DNA of 64,000 nucleotides from Pedobacter sp. Bi126. GTDB taxonomy: Bacteria > Bacteroidota > Bacteroidia > Sphingobacteriales > Sphingobacteriaceae. A program made the position numbers and the translations under genes. The notes beneath the pieces are model-generated. The model did no database searches and was not told the origin of the DNA. It saw nothing but the letters and a program-made list of their open reading frames with translations. Where the stretch lies: positions 496,001 through 560,000 of the forward strand of contig NZ_CAKKMS010000003.1 of NCBI RefSeq assembly GCF_918698245.1, written 5' to 3'. This document shows positions 27,530 through 37,906 of this stretch, in pieces (positions within the stretch are counted from its first letter, which is position 1; each line of letters begins with the position of its first letter).

Positions 27530-30500
27530 TTAAGCTAAAGGAAAGTTCAGATAGAACGTTGTTCCTAAACCGCTTATTGAGGTAAACTTAACCGAACCTC
27601 CCGCATTTTCTACAGCCTGCTTAACAAAGGCTAAGCCTAAACCTGTACCTGATGTTTTTGTAGTGAAGTTCGGTACAAATATTTTATCATGCAGGGCCGG
27701 TGGAATGCCTTTCCCATTATCTTTTATTTCGATATAAGCATTTTTTGCATCTACATATATAATGATGGTGATGCAGCATAAAGTTTCCTCATCAATAGCT
27801 TCGATTGCGTTTTTAAGCAGGTTGTTAAACGTTCTCAAAAGCTGATCGTGATCGGCCATGATTTCGATGTCCTTCTCACTTTTATCAAGCACATCAATGG
27901 TTACATTTTCCGTGCTTTTAAATACTTCTCTCGCCTGTTCAATAATCGGAAGTAAAGAAAGGCGCTCCAGATTGGTGTCGGGCATTTTGGCAAAATTAGA
28001 AAACTCGGAAGCAATTTTCGAAAGGCTATCAATCTGTTCTATAAACGATTTGCTAAATTTATTAAACTTCAGCTCGAAGTTTGGATCTTTTTCTTTCCAC
28101 GATTTTTCTAACAGCTGAACACCTAATTTTAAAGGTGTTAACGGATTCTTGATTTCGTGGGCAACCTGTTTGGCCATTTCGCGCCAGGCACTCTCCCGTT
28201 CCGATCTGGCGAGCTTAATCGCACTATCTTCTAAGGCCGCAATCATGTGGTTATACTCCTTAATTAAAGATCCGATCTCATCATGCCTACGCCATACGAT
28301 GGGCTCGTTCTTTTGCCCGATTTTCGTTTTACTAATACTGTCTTGAATGAAAGTTAGCGGACTGGTAATCTGATTGGCTAAAAACACAGCCAATACGCCA
28401 ATAGCCACAAATACCAAGGCGTAAAGATTAATCAGGTTACTTACAAATAGCGCCAGTTTATCTGTATATTCTTCTTCGGTAGAGTAATTTGGCAGGCCGA
28501 TATAGGCAATTGTTTTATTTTGTGCATTCCTGATGGGGGCGTATGCTGCAGCGTAGGTTAAGTTGCCTATTTTTTCTTCAGCATTGATAAATTCTGATCG
28601 ATGTAAACCTCCTAAAGAAGCAAAGGCTGATGGCCCCATCTTTTTACCAATAATTTTATAGTTATAGAGTTTTGGATAAGTGGTCATGATCAGGTTACCA
28701 CTTAGATCGTATAGGTTCAGATCCGCGTTATTGATATCTGCAAAATTGTTAAAATCTGCTGCTGCATTCTCGTCGTTTGCAATAATACCGTTACTAAAAA
28801 TCTGCTTTTCAAAATTCTGTTGAACCTTCCTTATCTTATCTTTTAATATAGTATCCTGCTGCCCCCGGTACTCATTGTTCATGTAATAGTAAGTTCCCCA
28901 ACCTACAATAACCAGCGTTGCCACAACTGCCAACACTATAGATACCTGGATTCTGGTTTTGTACAAGATCTTATTGGCATTGATCATTAAAGATCTATTG
29001 ATACTAAACCAGCCAACCTTATCATCATCGAGATTTTTGATTAGCCATATTAAACCATAAAGCAACAAAGAGAAGATGATAAATATCAGGAAGAAAAACG
29101 ATAGCGCAGCTAAACGTTCTACATAATCTACCTTCTCTTTACTGATTACAACCATTTTGCTATCAGTAGGCTTATAAATTAAATGGCTGTAACGAAGTTC
29201 ATTATCATTACTGGTTATAAAATCATCCTTTTTACCTTTGAATATGCTTCCATCTAAAGGATAGGTATAATTTCCAGATTGATTAAGCAGTTTATTATTG
29301 CTGTACAAGGCAATAGAATAACCTTTAAAATCTTCGTCCTTGATCATTTTTTGATCCCCTAAGAGATCGGGTAGCCGATTATTATAATTATACGGCTTCG
29401 AGCGGAGTTCGATAACGAGTGTACCTAATAAACTGCCCTTATCTACAACGGAGATGATACCAAAGTAATCCTGGTAACCAAATGTATTGTTAACCTGATA
29501 AAAAAAGTTAGATCCATCAATTTTAACAGAGCCAACCTCAACCAGGTTTTTATATTTATCAATCGGTGGCGTATCAGAATTTTCTATCGCAGCACCCAAT
29601 CTATCATATGGATAGATCTGATAATCGTAGCGGTTTAAATAGCCATCTAAATAATCTTTGATATGATTTTTGAGCACCGAGTAACTGCCTTTTCGGTTTT
29701 GAGTAAAATAGCTTGTCAGAAAATTATCTTTAACAATTTCATTCCCCAAAGTACCTAAAGCAATAATGGCATTCGGATCTTCTGACGATTGCACCTTTCT
29801 GGCCAGAGGCTCGCGCAAACTTCTTTCCTTAATATCTTTATACTTGGTGTATTTAATAGAGGTATTAAAGGCCAGGCAGAAAAATACGATGGCAAACATG
29901 CCGATTGAGAAGTTTTTTTCTTTTAAATAAACAGCCCGTGCCACGATAAATAATACAAGGGCAAAAACGATAAAAAATGCATTAAAATCTACCACTAGCT
30001 TATAGATAAAAACACCTGCAAAGCCAATTAAGAAAATAATGACCCGCTCTTTATTGGTAACATTTAATTGGCTGCTTACTGTTGCCGAAACAGCCGTTAT
30101 CAGGTAAATCTGAAACCAGGCCAGGCATAAAATCACAATACCTACCCAACTGGTACCGCTAAGCTTAAGGATATTAACGATATCGAAATTAATTTTTGAG
30201 TTAAAGATCAACCCGAAGAAAATATCGTCGGTATCCCAAACTATCCGCCCTATCAACACCATCAAACCAGCCTGAATAACAACTCCGATTATTTTGCTCC
30301 GCTTAATCCATCCCGGAAACTTATATTGTTCCTTATGGTTGTACATAAACAAGAGCAACCAGGTTAGTGCAATTACATTTAAAAGAAAATCGCCCAGCGA
30401 AGGCATCAGAAAATTATCTGCATATATTCTTGGATCAAATAGATCTAAAGTAAACCTATGGTTAAACCAACCATAATATAAATCTGTTAACCGAAATGCT

Positions 30501-31261
30501 AGGAAGAAAAACAACAATAAAAAGGTACCCCAGGCAATATGTCCACGCCGGGCAATAAACGAACTTAAAGAGTTAAAAAACATGCAGATGCACAACATAC
30601 CAGCAACAAACAACCATAATTGCGTACCCGAATAATGAGTTTCTGCATACCCTGGCTTAACCTTAAGCCCGAATAAAAACTTATTATCCAGGCTTTTTAT
30701 TACATACACATCCTTATCGGTAAAAGATGCAAATGTTAATATTTTGGTATTTGATAAAATTGGATCGATATCATTTTTAAAATACTTTGTTTCTTTAAAA
30801 GGATATTGAGATTGGATGGTGATCAAGAAAATAAGGCTAAAATCGCCCTGGGTACTTTTAATCACCTCATACCAGCCGTTATAAAAAAACAATACCGAAC
30901 TACCTTCTTTTATTGTAGTTGGATCTATTTCTGATATTTTATAGGTACTCCAGAATTTAAGCTGATTGTTTTTGTAGGTTAATAAATTTATACCACTCTT
31001 TTTGCGATAGTTATCGATAAAATCTATTGCACTATTAGGATCGAGATGAAATTGTTTGGCTTTGGCAACCTGTTTTTTATCAGCCAGAAAACTTTGAACG
31101 GATCTTTCTTTGATTAAAAGGTTGTGCTGAATCTCTTGTGCATCGTGCTCCAAGAGCTCATTTTTGGTGGTAAACCTGCTTAACGAAATAGAAGTTGCAA
31201 TGAGGCAGCAGCCCAAAACAAGCAATAGAAATCTTATTTTTACACCAAAGCTCATTTTCAT
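27530..31261 (-). CDS. Large NtrY-like multi-spanning sensor histidine kinase
   Basis: A 1243-aa kinase. One N-terminal membrane segment is followed by an extracytoplasmic sensor (about 35-210), a block of several membrane helices (about 210-470), a second extracytoplasmic region, two more membrane segments near 720-800, another sensor loop and a HAMP-like segment (about 945-1000). The catalytic part has HEIKNPLTPLKLG with the phospho-acceptor His1035, then the N box FNNLLKNAIEA, DNGKGIPP and GTGLGLAF. The H-box resembles NtrY. No response regulator is adjacent, so it is an orphan here. The 5' end leaves only a short gap to the fabD terminator. Confidence 0.9.
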   Translation of the reverse strand: MKMSFGVKIRFLLLVLGCCLIATSISLSRFTTKNELLEHDAQEIQHNLLIKERSVQSFLADKKQVAKAKQFHLDPNSAIDFIDNYRKKSGINLLTYKNNQLKFWSTYKISEIDPTTIKEGSSVLFFYNGWYEVIKSTQGDFSLIFLITIQSQYPFKETKYFKNDIDPILSNTKILTFASFTDKDVYVIKSLDNKFLFGLKVKPGYAETHYSGTQLWLFVAGMLCICMFFNSLSSFIARRGHIAWGTFLLLFFFLAFRLTDLYYGWFNHRFTLDLFDPRIYADNFLMPSLGDFLLNVIALTWLLLFMYNHKEQYKFPGWIKRSKIIGVVIQAGLMVLIGRIVWDTDDIFFGLIFNSKINFDIVNILKLSGTSWVGIVILCLAWFQIYLITAVSATVSSQLNVTNKERVIIFLIGFAGVFIYKLVVDFNAFFIVFALVLFIVARAVYLKEKNFSIGMFAIVFFCLAFNTSIKYTKYKDIKERSLREPLARKVQSSEDPNAIIALGTLGNEIVKDNFLTSYFTQNRKGSYSVLKNHIKDYLDGYLNRYDYQIYPYDRLGAAIENSDTPPIDKYKNLVEVGSVKIDGSNFFYQVNNTFGYQDYFGIISVVDKGSLLGTLVIELRSKPYNYNNRLPDLLGDQKMIKDEDFKGYSIALYSNNKLLNQSGNYTYPLDGSIFKGKKDDFITSNDNELRYSHLIYKPTDSKMVVISKEKVDYVERLAALSFFFLIFIIFSLLLYGLIWLIKNLDDDKVGWFSINRSLMINANKILYKTRIQVSIVLAVVATLVIVGWGTYYYMNNEYRGQQDTILKDKIRKVQQNFEKQIFSNGIIANDENAAADFNNFADINNADLNLYDLSGNLIMTTYPKLYNYKIIGKKMGPSAFASLGGLHRSEFINAEEKIGNLTYAAAYAPIRNAQNKTIAYIGLPNYSTEEEYTDKLALFVSNLINLYALVFVAIGVLAVFLANQITSPLTFIQDSISKTKIGQKNEPIVWRRHDEIGSLIKEYNHMIAALEDSAIKLARSERESAWREMAKQVAHEIKNPLTPLKLGVQLLEKSWKEKDPNFELKFNKFSKSFIEQIDSLSKIASEFSNFAKMPDTNLERLSLLPIIEQAREVFKSTENVTIDVLDKSEKDIEIMADHDQLLRTFNNLLKNAIEAIDEETLCCITIIIYVDAKNAYIEIKDNGKGIPPALHDKIFVPNFTTKTSGTGLGLAFVKQAVENAGGSVKFTSISGLGTTFYLNFPLA

Positions 31262-31288
31262 CTACGGATAAAGATATTAAATATTGAT

Positions 31289-31325
31289 AAAAAACAACGC
31301 CATAAACAGCTGAGTTTATGGCGTT
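31289..31325 (-). terminator. Intrinsic terminator of fabD
   Basis: AACGCCATAAAC (31296-31307) and GTTTATGGCGTT (31314-31325) form a perfect 12-bp stem with a 6-nt loop. The A-run at 31289-31294 becomes the U-tract of the minus-strand transcript. It lies 26 bp after the fabD stop. Confidence 0.9.
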
Positions 31326-31351
31326 GGCACTAATATTCTATTTTGAATAAA

Positions 31352-32233
31352 TTAAGCTATGGCAGCACTACTTGTTTGTACTTCGCGGCTTACCTTTTTA
31401 ACCAATCCCTGTAACACATTACCTGGGCCAACTTCTACAAATTCAGTTGCACCATCAGCTAACATGTTCTCTACTGTTTGTGTCCAACGTACAGCACCCG
31501 TTAATTGTTTAATTAAATTGCCTTTAATTTCAGTTGGGTCAGTATATGGCTTTGCATCAACATTTTGGTAAACCGGACAAATTGGTGCAGAAATATGAGT
31601 GGCCTCTATAGCTGCCTGTAATTCAATTTTTGCAGGTTCCATTAAAGGAGAATGGAATGCACCGCCAACATTTAGTTTTAAAGCTCTTTTAGCGCCTGCC
31701 TCTGTAAGTTTAGCACAAGCCAGATCAATCCCTTCTATACTGCCCGAAATTACCAATTGCCCAGGGCAGTTATAATTTGCAGGAACTACCACAGCATCAA
31801 TTTCTGCGCAGATTTTTTCAACTACATCATCAGCTAAACCTAAAATAGCGGCCATGGTTGATGGTTGTGCTTCACAAGCTTTTTGCATGGCATTTGCACG
31901 CGCAATAACCAGTTTTAATCCATCTTCAAAGCTTAATGCGTTTGCGGCCACTAATGCCGAAAATTCGCCTAAGGAATGGCCTGCAACCATGTCTGGTTTA
32001 AAATCATCGCCCAAGACTTTGGCTAAAATAACCGAATGCAAAAAGATTGCAGGTTGGGTTACGTTGGTTTGTTTAAGCTCTTCATCTGTTCCGCTAAACA
32101 TAATATCGCTAATGCGGAAACCGATAATTTCATTGGCCTGTTCAAATAATGCTGCAGCTTTTGGGTGCTCATAAAGATCTTTACCCATACCTACAAACTG
32201 TGCTCCCTGTCCGGGAAAAATATATGCTCTCAT
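31352..32233 (-). CDS. fabD: Malonyl-CoA:ACP transacylase
   Basis: It transfers malonyl from CoA to acyl carrier protein to start fatty-acid elongation in the cytoplasm. The 293-aa length is normal. Motifs are FPGQGAQFVGMG near the start, GHSLGEF with nucleophile Ser87, and GAFHSPLM with the catalytic His194. The gene stands alone between folE and the large histidine kinase, not in a fab cluster, and has its own terminator. Confidence 0.97.
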   Translation of the reverse strand: MRAYIFPGQGAQFVGMGKDLYEHPKAAALFEQANEIIGFRISDIMFSGTDEELKQTNVTQPAIFLHSVILAKVLGDDFKPDMVAGHSLGEFSALVAANALSFEDGLKLVIARANAMQKACEAQPSTMAAILGLADDVVEKICAEIDAVVVPANYNCPGQLVISGSIEGIDLACAKLTEAGAKRALKLNVGGAFHSPLMEPAKIELQAAIEATHISAPICPVYQNVDAKPYTDPTEIKGNLIKQLTGAVRWTQTVENMLADGATEFVEVGPGNVLQGLVKKVSREVQTSSAAIA

Positions 32234-32320
32234 TATAATTAGTTTGGCGTATCGCGTTTATCGGCTAGCGTTTTTATCTATTGCCCTATCTTGATACCTA
32301 TTACTTTCTACCTGATACTA

Positions 32321-32956
32321 TTAATCTAAACTTGCCGTAATTAACCTTAAAAACTCAGCTCTTGTTTTATCGTTACTTAAAAAAGTTCCTGTAAAGGCTG
32401 ATGTTGTGGTTACCGAATTTTGCTTTTGCACGCCACGCATAGACATGCATAAGTGCCTGCATTCTATCACAACTGCAACACCCATTGGGTTAAGGGTATT
32501 TTGAATACAATCTCTGATTTCGTTCGTTAAACGTTCCTGTACCTGTAAACGACGGGCAAAAGCATCAACTACACGTGGGATTTTACTTAAACCTACAATG
32601 TGTCCGTTAGGAATATAAGCAATGTGTGCTTTACCGAAGAATGGTAGCATATGGTGTTCGCACATCGAATACACTTCAATATCCTTAACTACAACCATTT
32701 GGCTATAATCTTCTTCAAACATTGCGCCCTTCAGTATCTCATCGGGTTTTAAATCGTACCCATGTGTTAAATATTGCAGCGCCTTGGCCACGCGCTCCGG
32801 TGTTTTTAGTAAACCTTCGCGTTCTGGATTTTCACCCAACTGGCCAAGAATATCTTTATAATGTGTAGCTACAGCTTCAATTTTATCTTCGTTGTAACGG
32901 TCTATTTTTACATAGCCGTCTCTCGATTCGCCTTTCAATACGTCTTTATCGCTCAT
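32321..32956 (-). CDS. folE: GTP cyclohydrolase I
   Basis: It converts GTP to 7,8-dihydroneopterin triphosphate for folate and queuosine synthesis. The 211-aa product has [18 protein letters not shown], giving zinc ligands Cys99 and His102, with Cys170 in [11 protein letters not shown] as the third. The block [20 protein letters not shown] is also characteristic. It starts 12 bp after the queD stop, so the two make an operon in which FolE supplies the substrate used by QueD. Confidence 0.97.
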   Translation of the reverse strand: MSDKDVLKGESRDGYVKIDRYNEDKIEAVATHYKDILGQLGENPEREGLLKTPERVAKALQYLTHGYDLKPDEILKGAMFEEDYSQMVVVKDIEVYSMCEHHMLPFFGKAHIAYIPNGHIVGLSKIPRVVDAFARRLQVQERLTNEIRDCIQNTLNPMGVAVVIECRHLCMSMRGVQKQNSVTTTSAFTGTFLSNDKTRAEFLRLITASLD

Positions 32957-32968
32957 TAATTCGGGTTT

Positions 32969-33379
32969 TTAACCAAAGTATTCAACAAAATTATTTTCGG
33001 TCTCGTATATTTTTACGCAATGTAAAACTGCACCGCTCTCTGCAATCGGCGCCCATAATTGTTTCCAGATTTCTATGGCCAGATTTTCTGTTGAGGCCAA
33101 CTTGCCTTTCATAAAATCTACATCAAGATTCAAATTTTTATGGTCAACCTTATCTACCACATAGTCATTCATTACGTCTTTCAGCCATTTTAAATCAACA
33201 AGAAAACCGGTTTCTGGATTAACTTCGCCTTTAACTGTAACATATAACCAATAGTTATGGCCATGCCAATTGGGGTTGGCACATTTACCATAAACTTCAT
33301 TGTTTTTATCATCATCCCAATCGGTACGGGCCAATTTGTGCGCCGCATTGAAGGATGCTTTTCTCGTTATGTAAATCAT
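32969..33379 (-). CDS. queD: 6-carboxytetrahydropterin synthase / PTPS-family enzyme
   Basis: A 136-aa member of the QueD/6-pyruvoyltetrahydropterin synthase family. It makes 6-carboxy-tetrahydropterin from dihydroneopterin triphosphate for the 7-deazapurine of queuosine. Zinc ligands are His14 in FNAAHKL and His39 and His41 in NWHGHNY. Cys33 in YGKCANPNW is at the catalytic position. A C-terminal ETENNF block carries the conserved Glu. It heads the queD-folE operon and is divergent from mqnB. Whether it acts in queuosine or another pterin pathway cannot be fully settled from sequence alone. Confidence 0.92.
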   Translation of the reverse strand: MIYITRKASFNAAHKLARTDWDDDKNNEVYGKCANPNWHGHNYWLYVTVKGEVNPETGFLVDLKWLKDVMNDYVVDKVDHKNLNLDVDFMKGKLASTENLAIEIWKQLWAPIAESGAVLHCVKIYETENNFVEYFG

Positions 33380-33484
33380 TACTATAAAATAAAATGCAAA
33401 TATACGGATAAAGGTTTAAGCTTAAAGACTAAAGACCAAAGCTTACATAAAACTTAAATGAAAACAATCTGCTAACTTTACGTT

Positions 33485-34108
33485 ATGAAAACTTTAGTTG
33501 TTGCTGCTACAAAAGCCGAACTCACCTTCTTTTATCAACATTTTAATTTGCCGGAGGGAGATTTTGTAGAGAGTAAAAATTTCGATCTGCTGATCACTGG
33601 CGTTGGAATGGTAGCAACAGCCTTTGCCCTGGGCAAACATCTTTCATCTAAATATAGTCTTGTGGTAAATTTCGGCATTGCTGGAAGCTTCGATCGGGAT
33701 ATAGCTTTAGGCACCGTATTAAATATTACCGAAGATACTTTTGCCGAACTGGGCGCCGAAAACGGAGACGAATTTTTAACCATAAGCGATTTAGGTTTTG
33801 GAGAGAACCATTACACCTCCAAAACACACAAAAGCGTTAACCTACCCGTAGCAAAAGGGATAACCATGAACTGTGTAACGGGGAGCGAAAAAAGCATTAA
33901 AAACCTGATTAAGAGGTTAAACCCAACTACCGAAAGTATGGAAGGTGCCGCGGTTTTCTATGCCAGTAAACAGTTAAATATAGATTGCTTACAGATTAGA
34001 AGTATATCTAATTATGTAGAACCAAGAAATAAAGACAATTGGAAAATTGGCTTAGCTATTAAAAATTTAAACGATTGGGCCATTGCTTTTGTTGGAGAAA
34101 TGAACTGA
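33485..34108 (+). CDS. mqnB: Futalosine hydrolase
   Basis: A 207-aa member of the purine nucleoside phosphorylase/MTA nucleosidase superfamily. MqnB splits futalosine into hypoxanthine and dehypoxanthinyl futalosine in the alternative menaquinone pathway. Visible motifs are LLITGVGMVATA, VNFGIAGSFDRDIALG and ESMEGAAVFY, the last holding the ribose-binding Met-Glu pair. The mqnD gene follows 117 bp later on the same strand, which supports this function over other nucleosidases. Confidence 0.92.
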   Translation: MKTLVVAATKAELTFFYQHFNLPEGDFVESKNFDLLITGVGMVATAFALGKHLSSKYSLVVNFGIAGSFDRDIALGTVLNITEDTFAELGAENGDEFLTISDLGFGENHYTSKTHKSVNLPVAKGITMNCVTGSEKSIKNLIKRLNPTTESMEGAAVFYASKQLNIDCLQIRSISNYVEPRNKDNWKIGLAIKNLNDWAIAFVGEMN

Positions 34109-34225
34109 TTATGACTGATTAGTTTACCACAGTACTTAATTTTGATTTATGAACCCGACACCATTAAAATAGTTATTTTAATTGTCAAAGGCTCCATCTA
34201 ACAACTGAAAACAAAAAATAAATAG

Positions 34226-35074
34226 ATGAAACTTACACTTGGATTTTCTCCCTGCCCTAACGATACGTTTATTTTCGACGCACTAATTCACCATAAAATT
34301 GATACAGAAGGATTAGAATTTGAGGTTTCTTATGATGATGTAGAAACGTTAAATCAAAAGGCACTTAGGGGCGAATTAGATATTACCAAGTTAAGTTTCC
34401 ATGCTTTTGCCTATGTTGCCAACCAGTATGCTTTACTCGACGCTGGGAGTGCCCTGGGTTTTGGTGTTGGACCGTTATTAATCAGTAAGAATCATTTCGA
34501 TGGAGAAAATGACACTGATCTCCAAACGCCAGACTCCAAACTAAGGGTTGGAATACCAGGAAAATACACTACGGCTAATTTTTTGCTGGGAATTGCTTAT
34601 CCTCATTTACAAAACAAACAGGAGCTTGTTTTTTCTGAAATTGAATCGGCTTTACTTAACGGGCAGATTGATTTAGGATTGATTATTCACGAAAACAGGT
34701 TTACCTATCAGGATAAAGGTTTAACCAAAATTGTTGATTTAGGCGATTACTGGGAAAAACTAACTGGTTGTGCCATCCCATTGGGCGGCATCGTAATCAA
34801 TCGCAATTTAGATCGCGAGGTACAGTTAAAAGTGAACCGTTTAATCCGCCAGTCGGTAGAGTTTGCCTTCGCACATCCAAAATCGGGGATCGATTTTATC
34901 CGCCAGCATGCCCAGGCCATGGAAGAAAGCGTGATGTACAAACACATCGAATTATATGTGAATAAATACAGCATAAACCTTGGTGAAGAAGGCCGAAAAG
35001 CAGTTGATACTTTATTTAAACTTGCCCAGGAAAGAAATATTATTCCTGCTATTCAGGAGAATTTATATATCTAA
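34226..35074 (+). CDS. mqnD: 1,4-dihydroxy-6-naphthoate synthase
   Basis: It forms 1,4-dihydroxy-6-naphthoate from cyclic dehypoxanthinyl futalosine, the last core step of the futalosine route before prenylation. The 282-aa product has the type-2 periplasmic-binding fold of the family: LGFSPCPNDTFIFDAL at the start, DITKLSFHAFAYV, GVGPLLIS and GLIIHENRFTY. The neighbour mqnB fits. The mqnA and mqnC genes are not in this window. Confidence 0.95.
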   Translation: MKLTLGFSPCPNDTFIFDALIHHKIDTEGLEFEVSYDDVETLNQKALRGELDITKLSFHAFAYVANQYALLDAGSALGFGVGPLLISKNHFDGENDTDLQTPDSKLRVGIPGKYTTANFLLGIAYPHLQNKQELVFSEIESALLNGQIDLGLIIHENRFTYQDKGLTKIVDLGDYWEKLTGCAIPLGGIVINRNLDREVQLKVNRLIRQSVEFAFAHPKSGIDFIRQHAQAMEESVMYKHIELYVNKYSINLGEEGRKAVDTLFKLAQERNIIPAIQENLYI

Positions 35075-35084
35075 TTCATCGATC

Positions 35085-35154
35085 CGTCATCTCGGCCGTA
35101 GTGGAGAGATCTATAAAAGATTTCTCATTTCGCTGCACTCCAGTCGAAATGACG
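35085..35154. repeat. Dispersed palindromic repeat (CGTCATTTCGACTG type), copy a
   Basis: The ends CGTCATCTCG and CGAAATGACG pair at 9 of 10 positions, and an inner AGAGATCT / AGATTTCTC part also pairs. The reverse complement aligns closely with 62361-62444, so both are copies of one dispersed element in opposite orientation. It sits between the convergent mqnD and response-regulator genes, after the mqnD stop. Confidence 0.7.
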
Positions 35155-35214
35155 ATAAATCGGCATCATGATAGATCCTGAAACAAGTTCAGGAGGACGA
35201 TTGGTTTAATTAAT

Positions 35215-35910
35215 CTAACTCACCAATAGTTTATAGCCTTTTCCGTGCACGTTAATAATTTCTACTGTCGGGTCTGCCCTGAGATACTTACGCAACTTGC
35301 TCAAAAACACATCCATACTCCGTCCGTTAAAGTAATTATCATCATGCCAGATACTTAACAATGCCTCTTCGCGCGTTAAAACGGTATTCTTTTTCAAGCA
35401 CAATAAACGCAACAGTTCGGCCTCCTTGGTAGAAAGTTTTTGCTGGTGATCGTTATCGGTAATAATCTGGGTTGTATAATCGAAATGATATTGACCGATA
35501 GAAAACTGTGTTTCGGCAGCCTCATCGTTGTTATCTGTTTTATTGGCCACGCGCTTAAACATCGCATTAATGCGTAGTAAAAGCTCTTCTATACGGAAAG
35601 GTTTGGTAATATAATCATCACCACCTAAATCGTAAGCAGCAGATTTATCTTCCAGCATGGTTTTAGCCGTTGCAAAAATAATGGGTACCTGTGTGTTTAC
35701 CTTCCTAATGTCTTTACCCAAGGTAAAGCCATCTTTTTTAGGCATCATCACATCCAGAATACATAAATCGAAGTTCTGCTTATTAAACGTTCTCAATCCA
35801 TCCTCGCCATCGGTGCATAATACTACATCAAACTTGCCTTTAAGCTGCAAATAGTCTTGTAACAATAAACCTAAATTTGGGTCGTCTTCTACCAGAAGTA
35901 TTTTTTTCAT
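35215..35910 (-). CDS. OmpR/PhoB-family response regulator
   Basis: A 231-aa regulator. The ATG at 35910 (MKKILLVEDDPNLG) is preferred over a GTG at 35928. The receiver domain has acidic Glu8-Asp9-Asp10, phospho-acceptor Asp53 in CILDVMMP, and the Lys of YITKPF. The C-terminal winged helix (about 130-230) has LSTKEAELLRLLC and NGRSMDVFLSKLRKYL. The cognate kinase is encoded upstream on the same strand, 175 bp away. Confidence 0.95.
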   Translation of the reverse strand: MKKILLVEDDPNLGLLLQDYLQLKGKFDVVLCTDGEDGLRTFNKQNFDLCILDVMMPKKDGFTLGKDIRKVNTQVPIIFATAKTMLEDKSAAYDLGGDDYITKPFRIEELLLRINAMFKRVANKTDNNDEAAETQFSIGQYHFDYTTQIITDNDHQQKLSTKEAELLRLLCLKKNTVLTREEALLSIWHDDNYFNGRSMDVFLSKLRKYLRADPTVEIINVHGKGYKLLVS

Positions 35911-36085
35911 TTTCTTGTTTTTATTCACCTATGTAGCACTGGCCACACTGAAAGTTTGATTCTGAATATGCATAACGGTTTAATTTATGCTGTAGATTAA
36001 ATTAATACTCCACTATTTTAGCTAAATTAAATCTGCTCATTTTAATGTATCGATAAAGCAAGCTTTTGTACCGATGTTTAACTGT

Positions 36086-37906
36086 TTATAAAGGTAAAGA
36101 TATTTCGAACGTGGTTCCTCTATCTTTTTCGCTACTTACCTTAACGGTTCCATTCAATTTTTTTATTATATCCTGAACATAATTTAAACCTAAGCCAAAG
36201 CCTTTAACATCGTGTAAATTACCTGTTGGCACCCTATAAAACTGGTCGAAAATCCGTTTAGACTGCTCCTTGGTCATTCCAATGCCTTTATCTGCTATTT
36301 CGATAATTAAATTTTTACCTGTATTGCGGGTAGTAATGGTTATCTCTGGTGTATCGCTACTGTATTTATTTGCATTATCAATAAGATTATAAATTACATT
36401 CGACAGATGCAACTCATCGCCATATACAATGGCATTTTCTGCCTCGGTATGTACATTGATAATGGCATTCCTTTTCTGTAACTGCAATTCCATGCTATCC
36501 AGCACAATCACAATCAAATCGTTCACATCTACTTCGGTGTTCTCCATTTTAAGTTCACCTTTTTCTAAGCGGGCAATACTTAAAACACGTTCGATATGAT
36601 TCCCTAAACGAACATTTTCATCATAAATAATCCCTGCCAGGCGTTTTAATCTGGCCTTATCTGCTGTCACCTCCGGATCTTTCAAAGCTTCACTCGCAAT
36701 CATGATAGTAGCCACAGGGGTTTTAAACTCATGCGTCATGTTATTGATGAAATCTGTTTTCATCTCCGACAGTTTTTTCTGCTTTAAAATAGCGTAAAGG
36801 GTATAGGAGAAAATGAAAACAAGTACCAATAACAGGCCGATGGATGAGGCAAGTGTTGCACTTAGGTTAGAAATAATTGCCGAATTTTTATTCGGAAAAC
36901 TGACGAAAAGCATCCCGGGATCGCGAAAGATATCGTTTCCAAACAAAGGTGTTTTGTAGGTGTTTTCGGGCAAAAACTCTCCTTTAACGTTAGATGCCGT
37001 CATATAAATGGTCGAATCTTTTCTCGCTAGCGAAATCCGGTAAGAAGGTTCTAGTGTAATATTATTGGCAAGGAGTTCTTGCTTTAATAAAACGCCTAAC
37101 GAATTAAAATTGATGCGTTTATAGATTGGTACATTGGCTTCCTGCAATTCTTTAGATACATCCTCAACTACACTCGATCGGGTATATGAAAAAGTATCTT
37201 TGCCCAATGCTGCAATTTTAAGTTCTAATTTTTTCCGCTCAATCTCATCTTCGCGTTGAAATTTTTTCTGTAAATCGTTAGGGATCTTTGGAACATTTGC
37301 AAAACCGGGCGTGCCATCTCTGGGATCAAAAACCAAATACCTTAATGTATCGGGCAAACTTTGCAGGCTTTTAAATTCGAATGTTTTTGGTGGCGCCGTA
37401 AAAGGCTTGGAGCGCATGCTATAACCTTTTAAAATAAGGCTCTTAATATCAATAATCGCATCCATCTGCAAATCCAGCTTGTCGCCGTTCTTCGAACTCA
37501 ACGAAGTATATTCCCTTTCAGAAATTACATTGGGCGCCCGATAAGATACGCGGATGATACTATCTTGTTGGTTCAGGTAACTTTCGATCTGATTTTCCCT
37601 CTCGGCTTGCCGCAGCTCTGCCTCTTGTACATATTGTTGCCGTAAATCCTTAATATCCAATGCCCGTTGCCTGGAGTCTTGTAACTGCTTCAGTTTATTT
37701 TCAGCATCTTTCCTGTTTAAGTGATCGGCAACATTTCTACGCTGTAGTTTATTTACTACCGATGTTAGCGTTTGGTTTACCTGCTCATCAAAAAGCTGAG
37801 ATTTTAGTTTATACGATTCCCTGATGTAATACAGCTGCATTACAAAAACACCAAGCAAAGCCACCGTCATTAAAACGGTAATTAACCAAAAACTCTTTTT
37901 CTTCAT
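36086..37906 (-). CDS. Sensor histidine kinase (HisKA/HATPase) paired with an OmpR-type regulator
   Basis: A 606-aa kinase. There is one N-terminal membrane helix (about 8-27), a long periplasmic domain with a charged coiled-coil-like part (about 45-120), a second membrane helix (about 350-375), then HisKA with NMTHEFKTPVATI (phospho-acceptor His392) and a HATPase domain with NLIDNANKYS, DKGIGM and FGLGLNYV. No HAMP domain is evident. It forms a two-component pair with the regulator at 35215-35910. The signal is unknown. Confidence 0.94.
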   Translation of the reverse strand: MKKKSFWLITVLMTVALLGVFVMQLYYIRESYKLKSQLFDEQVNQTLTSVVNKLQRRNVADHLNRKDAENKLKQLQDSRQRALDIKDLRQQYVQEAELRQAERENQIESYLNQQDSIIRVSYRAPNVISEREYTSLSSKNGDKLDLQMDAIIDIKSLILKGYSMRSKPFTAPPKTFEFKSLQSLPDTLRYLVFDPRDGTPGFANVPKIPNDLQKKFQREDEIERKKLELKIAALGKDTFSYTRSSVVEDVSKELQEANVPIYKRINFNSLGVLLKQELLANNITLEPSYRISLARKDSTIYMTASNVKGEFLPENTYKTPLFGNDIFRDPGMLFVSFPNKNSAIISNLSATLASSIGLLLVLVFIFSYTLYAILKQKKLSEMKTDFINNMTHEFKTPVATIMIASEALKDPEVTADKARLKRLAGIIYDENVRLGNHIERVLSIARLEKGELKMENTEVDVNDLIVIVLDSMELQLQKRNAIINVHTEAENAIVYGDELHLSNVIYNLIDNANKYSSDTPEITITTRNTGKNLIIEIADKGIGMTKEQSKRIFDQFYRVPTGNLHDVKGFGLGLNYVQDIIKKLNGTVKVSSEKDRGTTFEISLPL

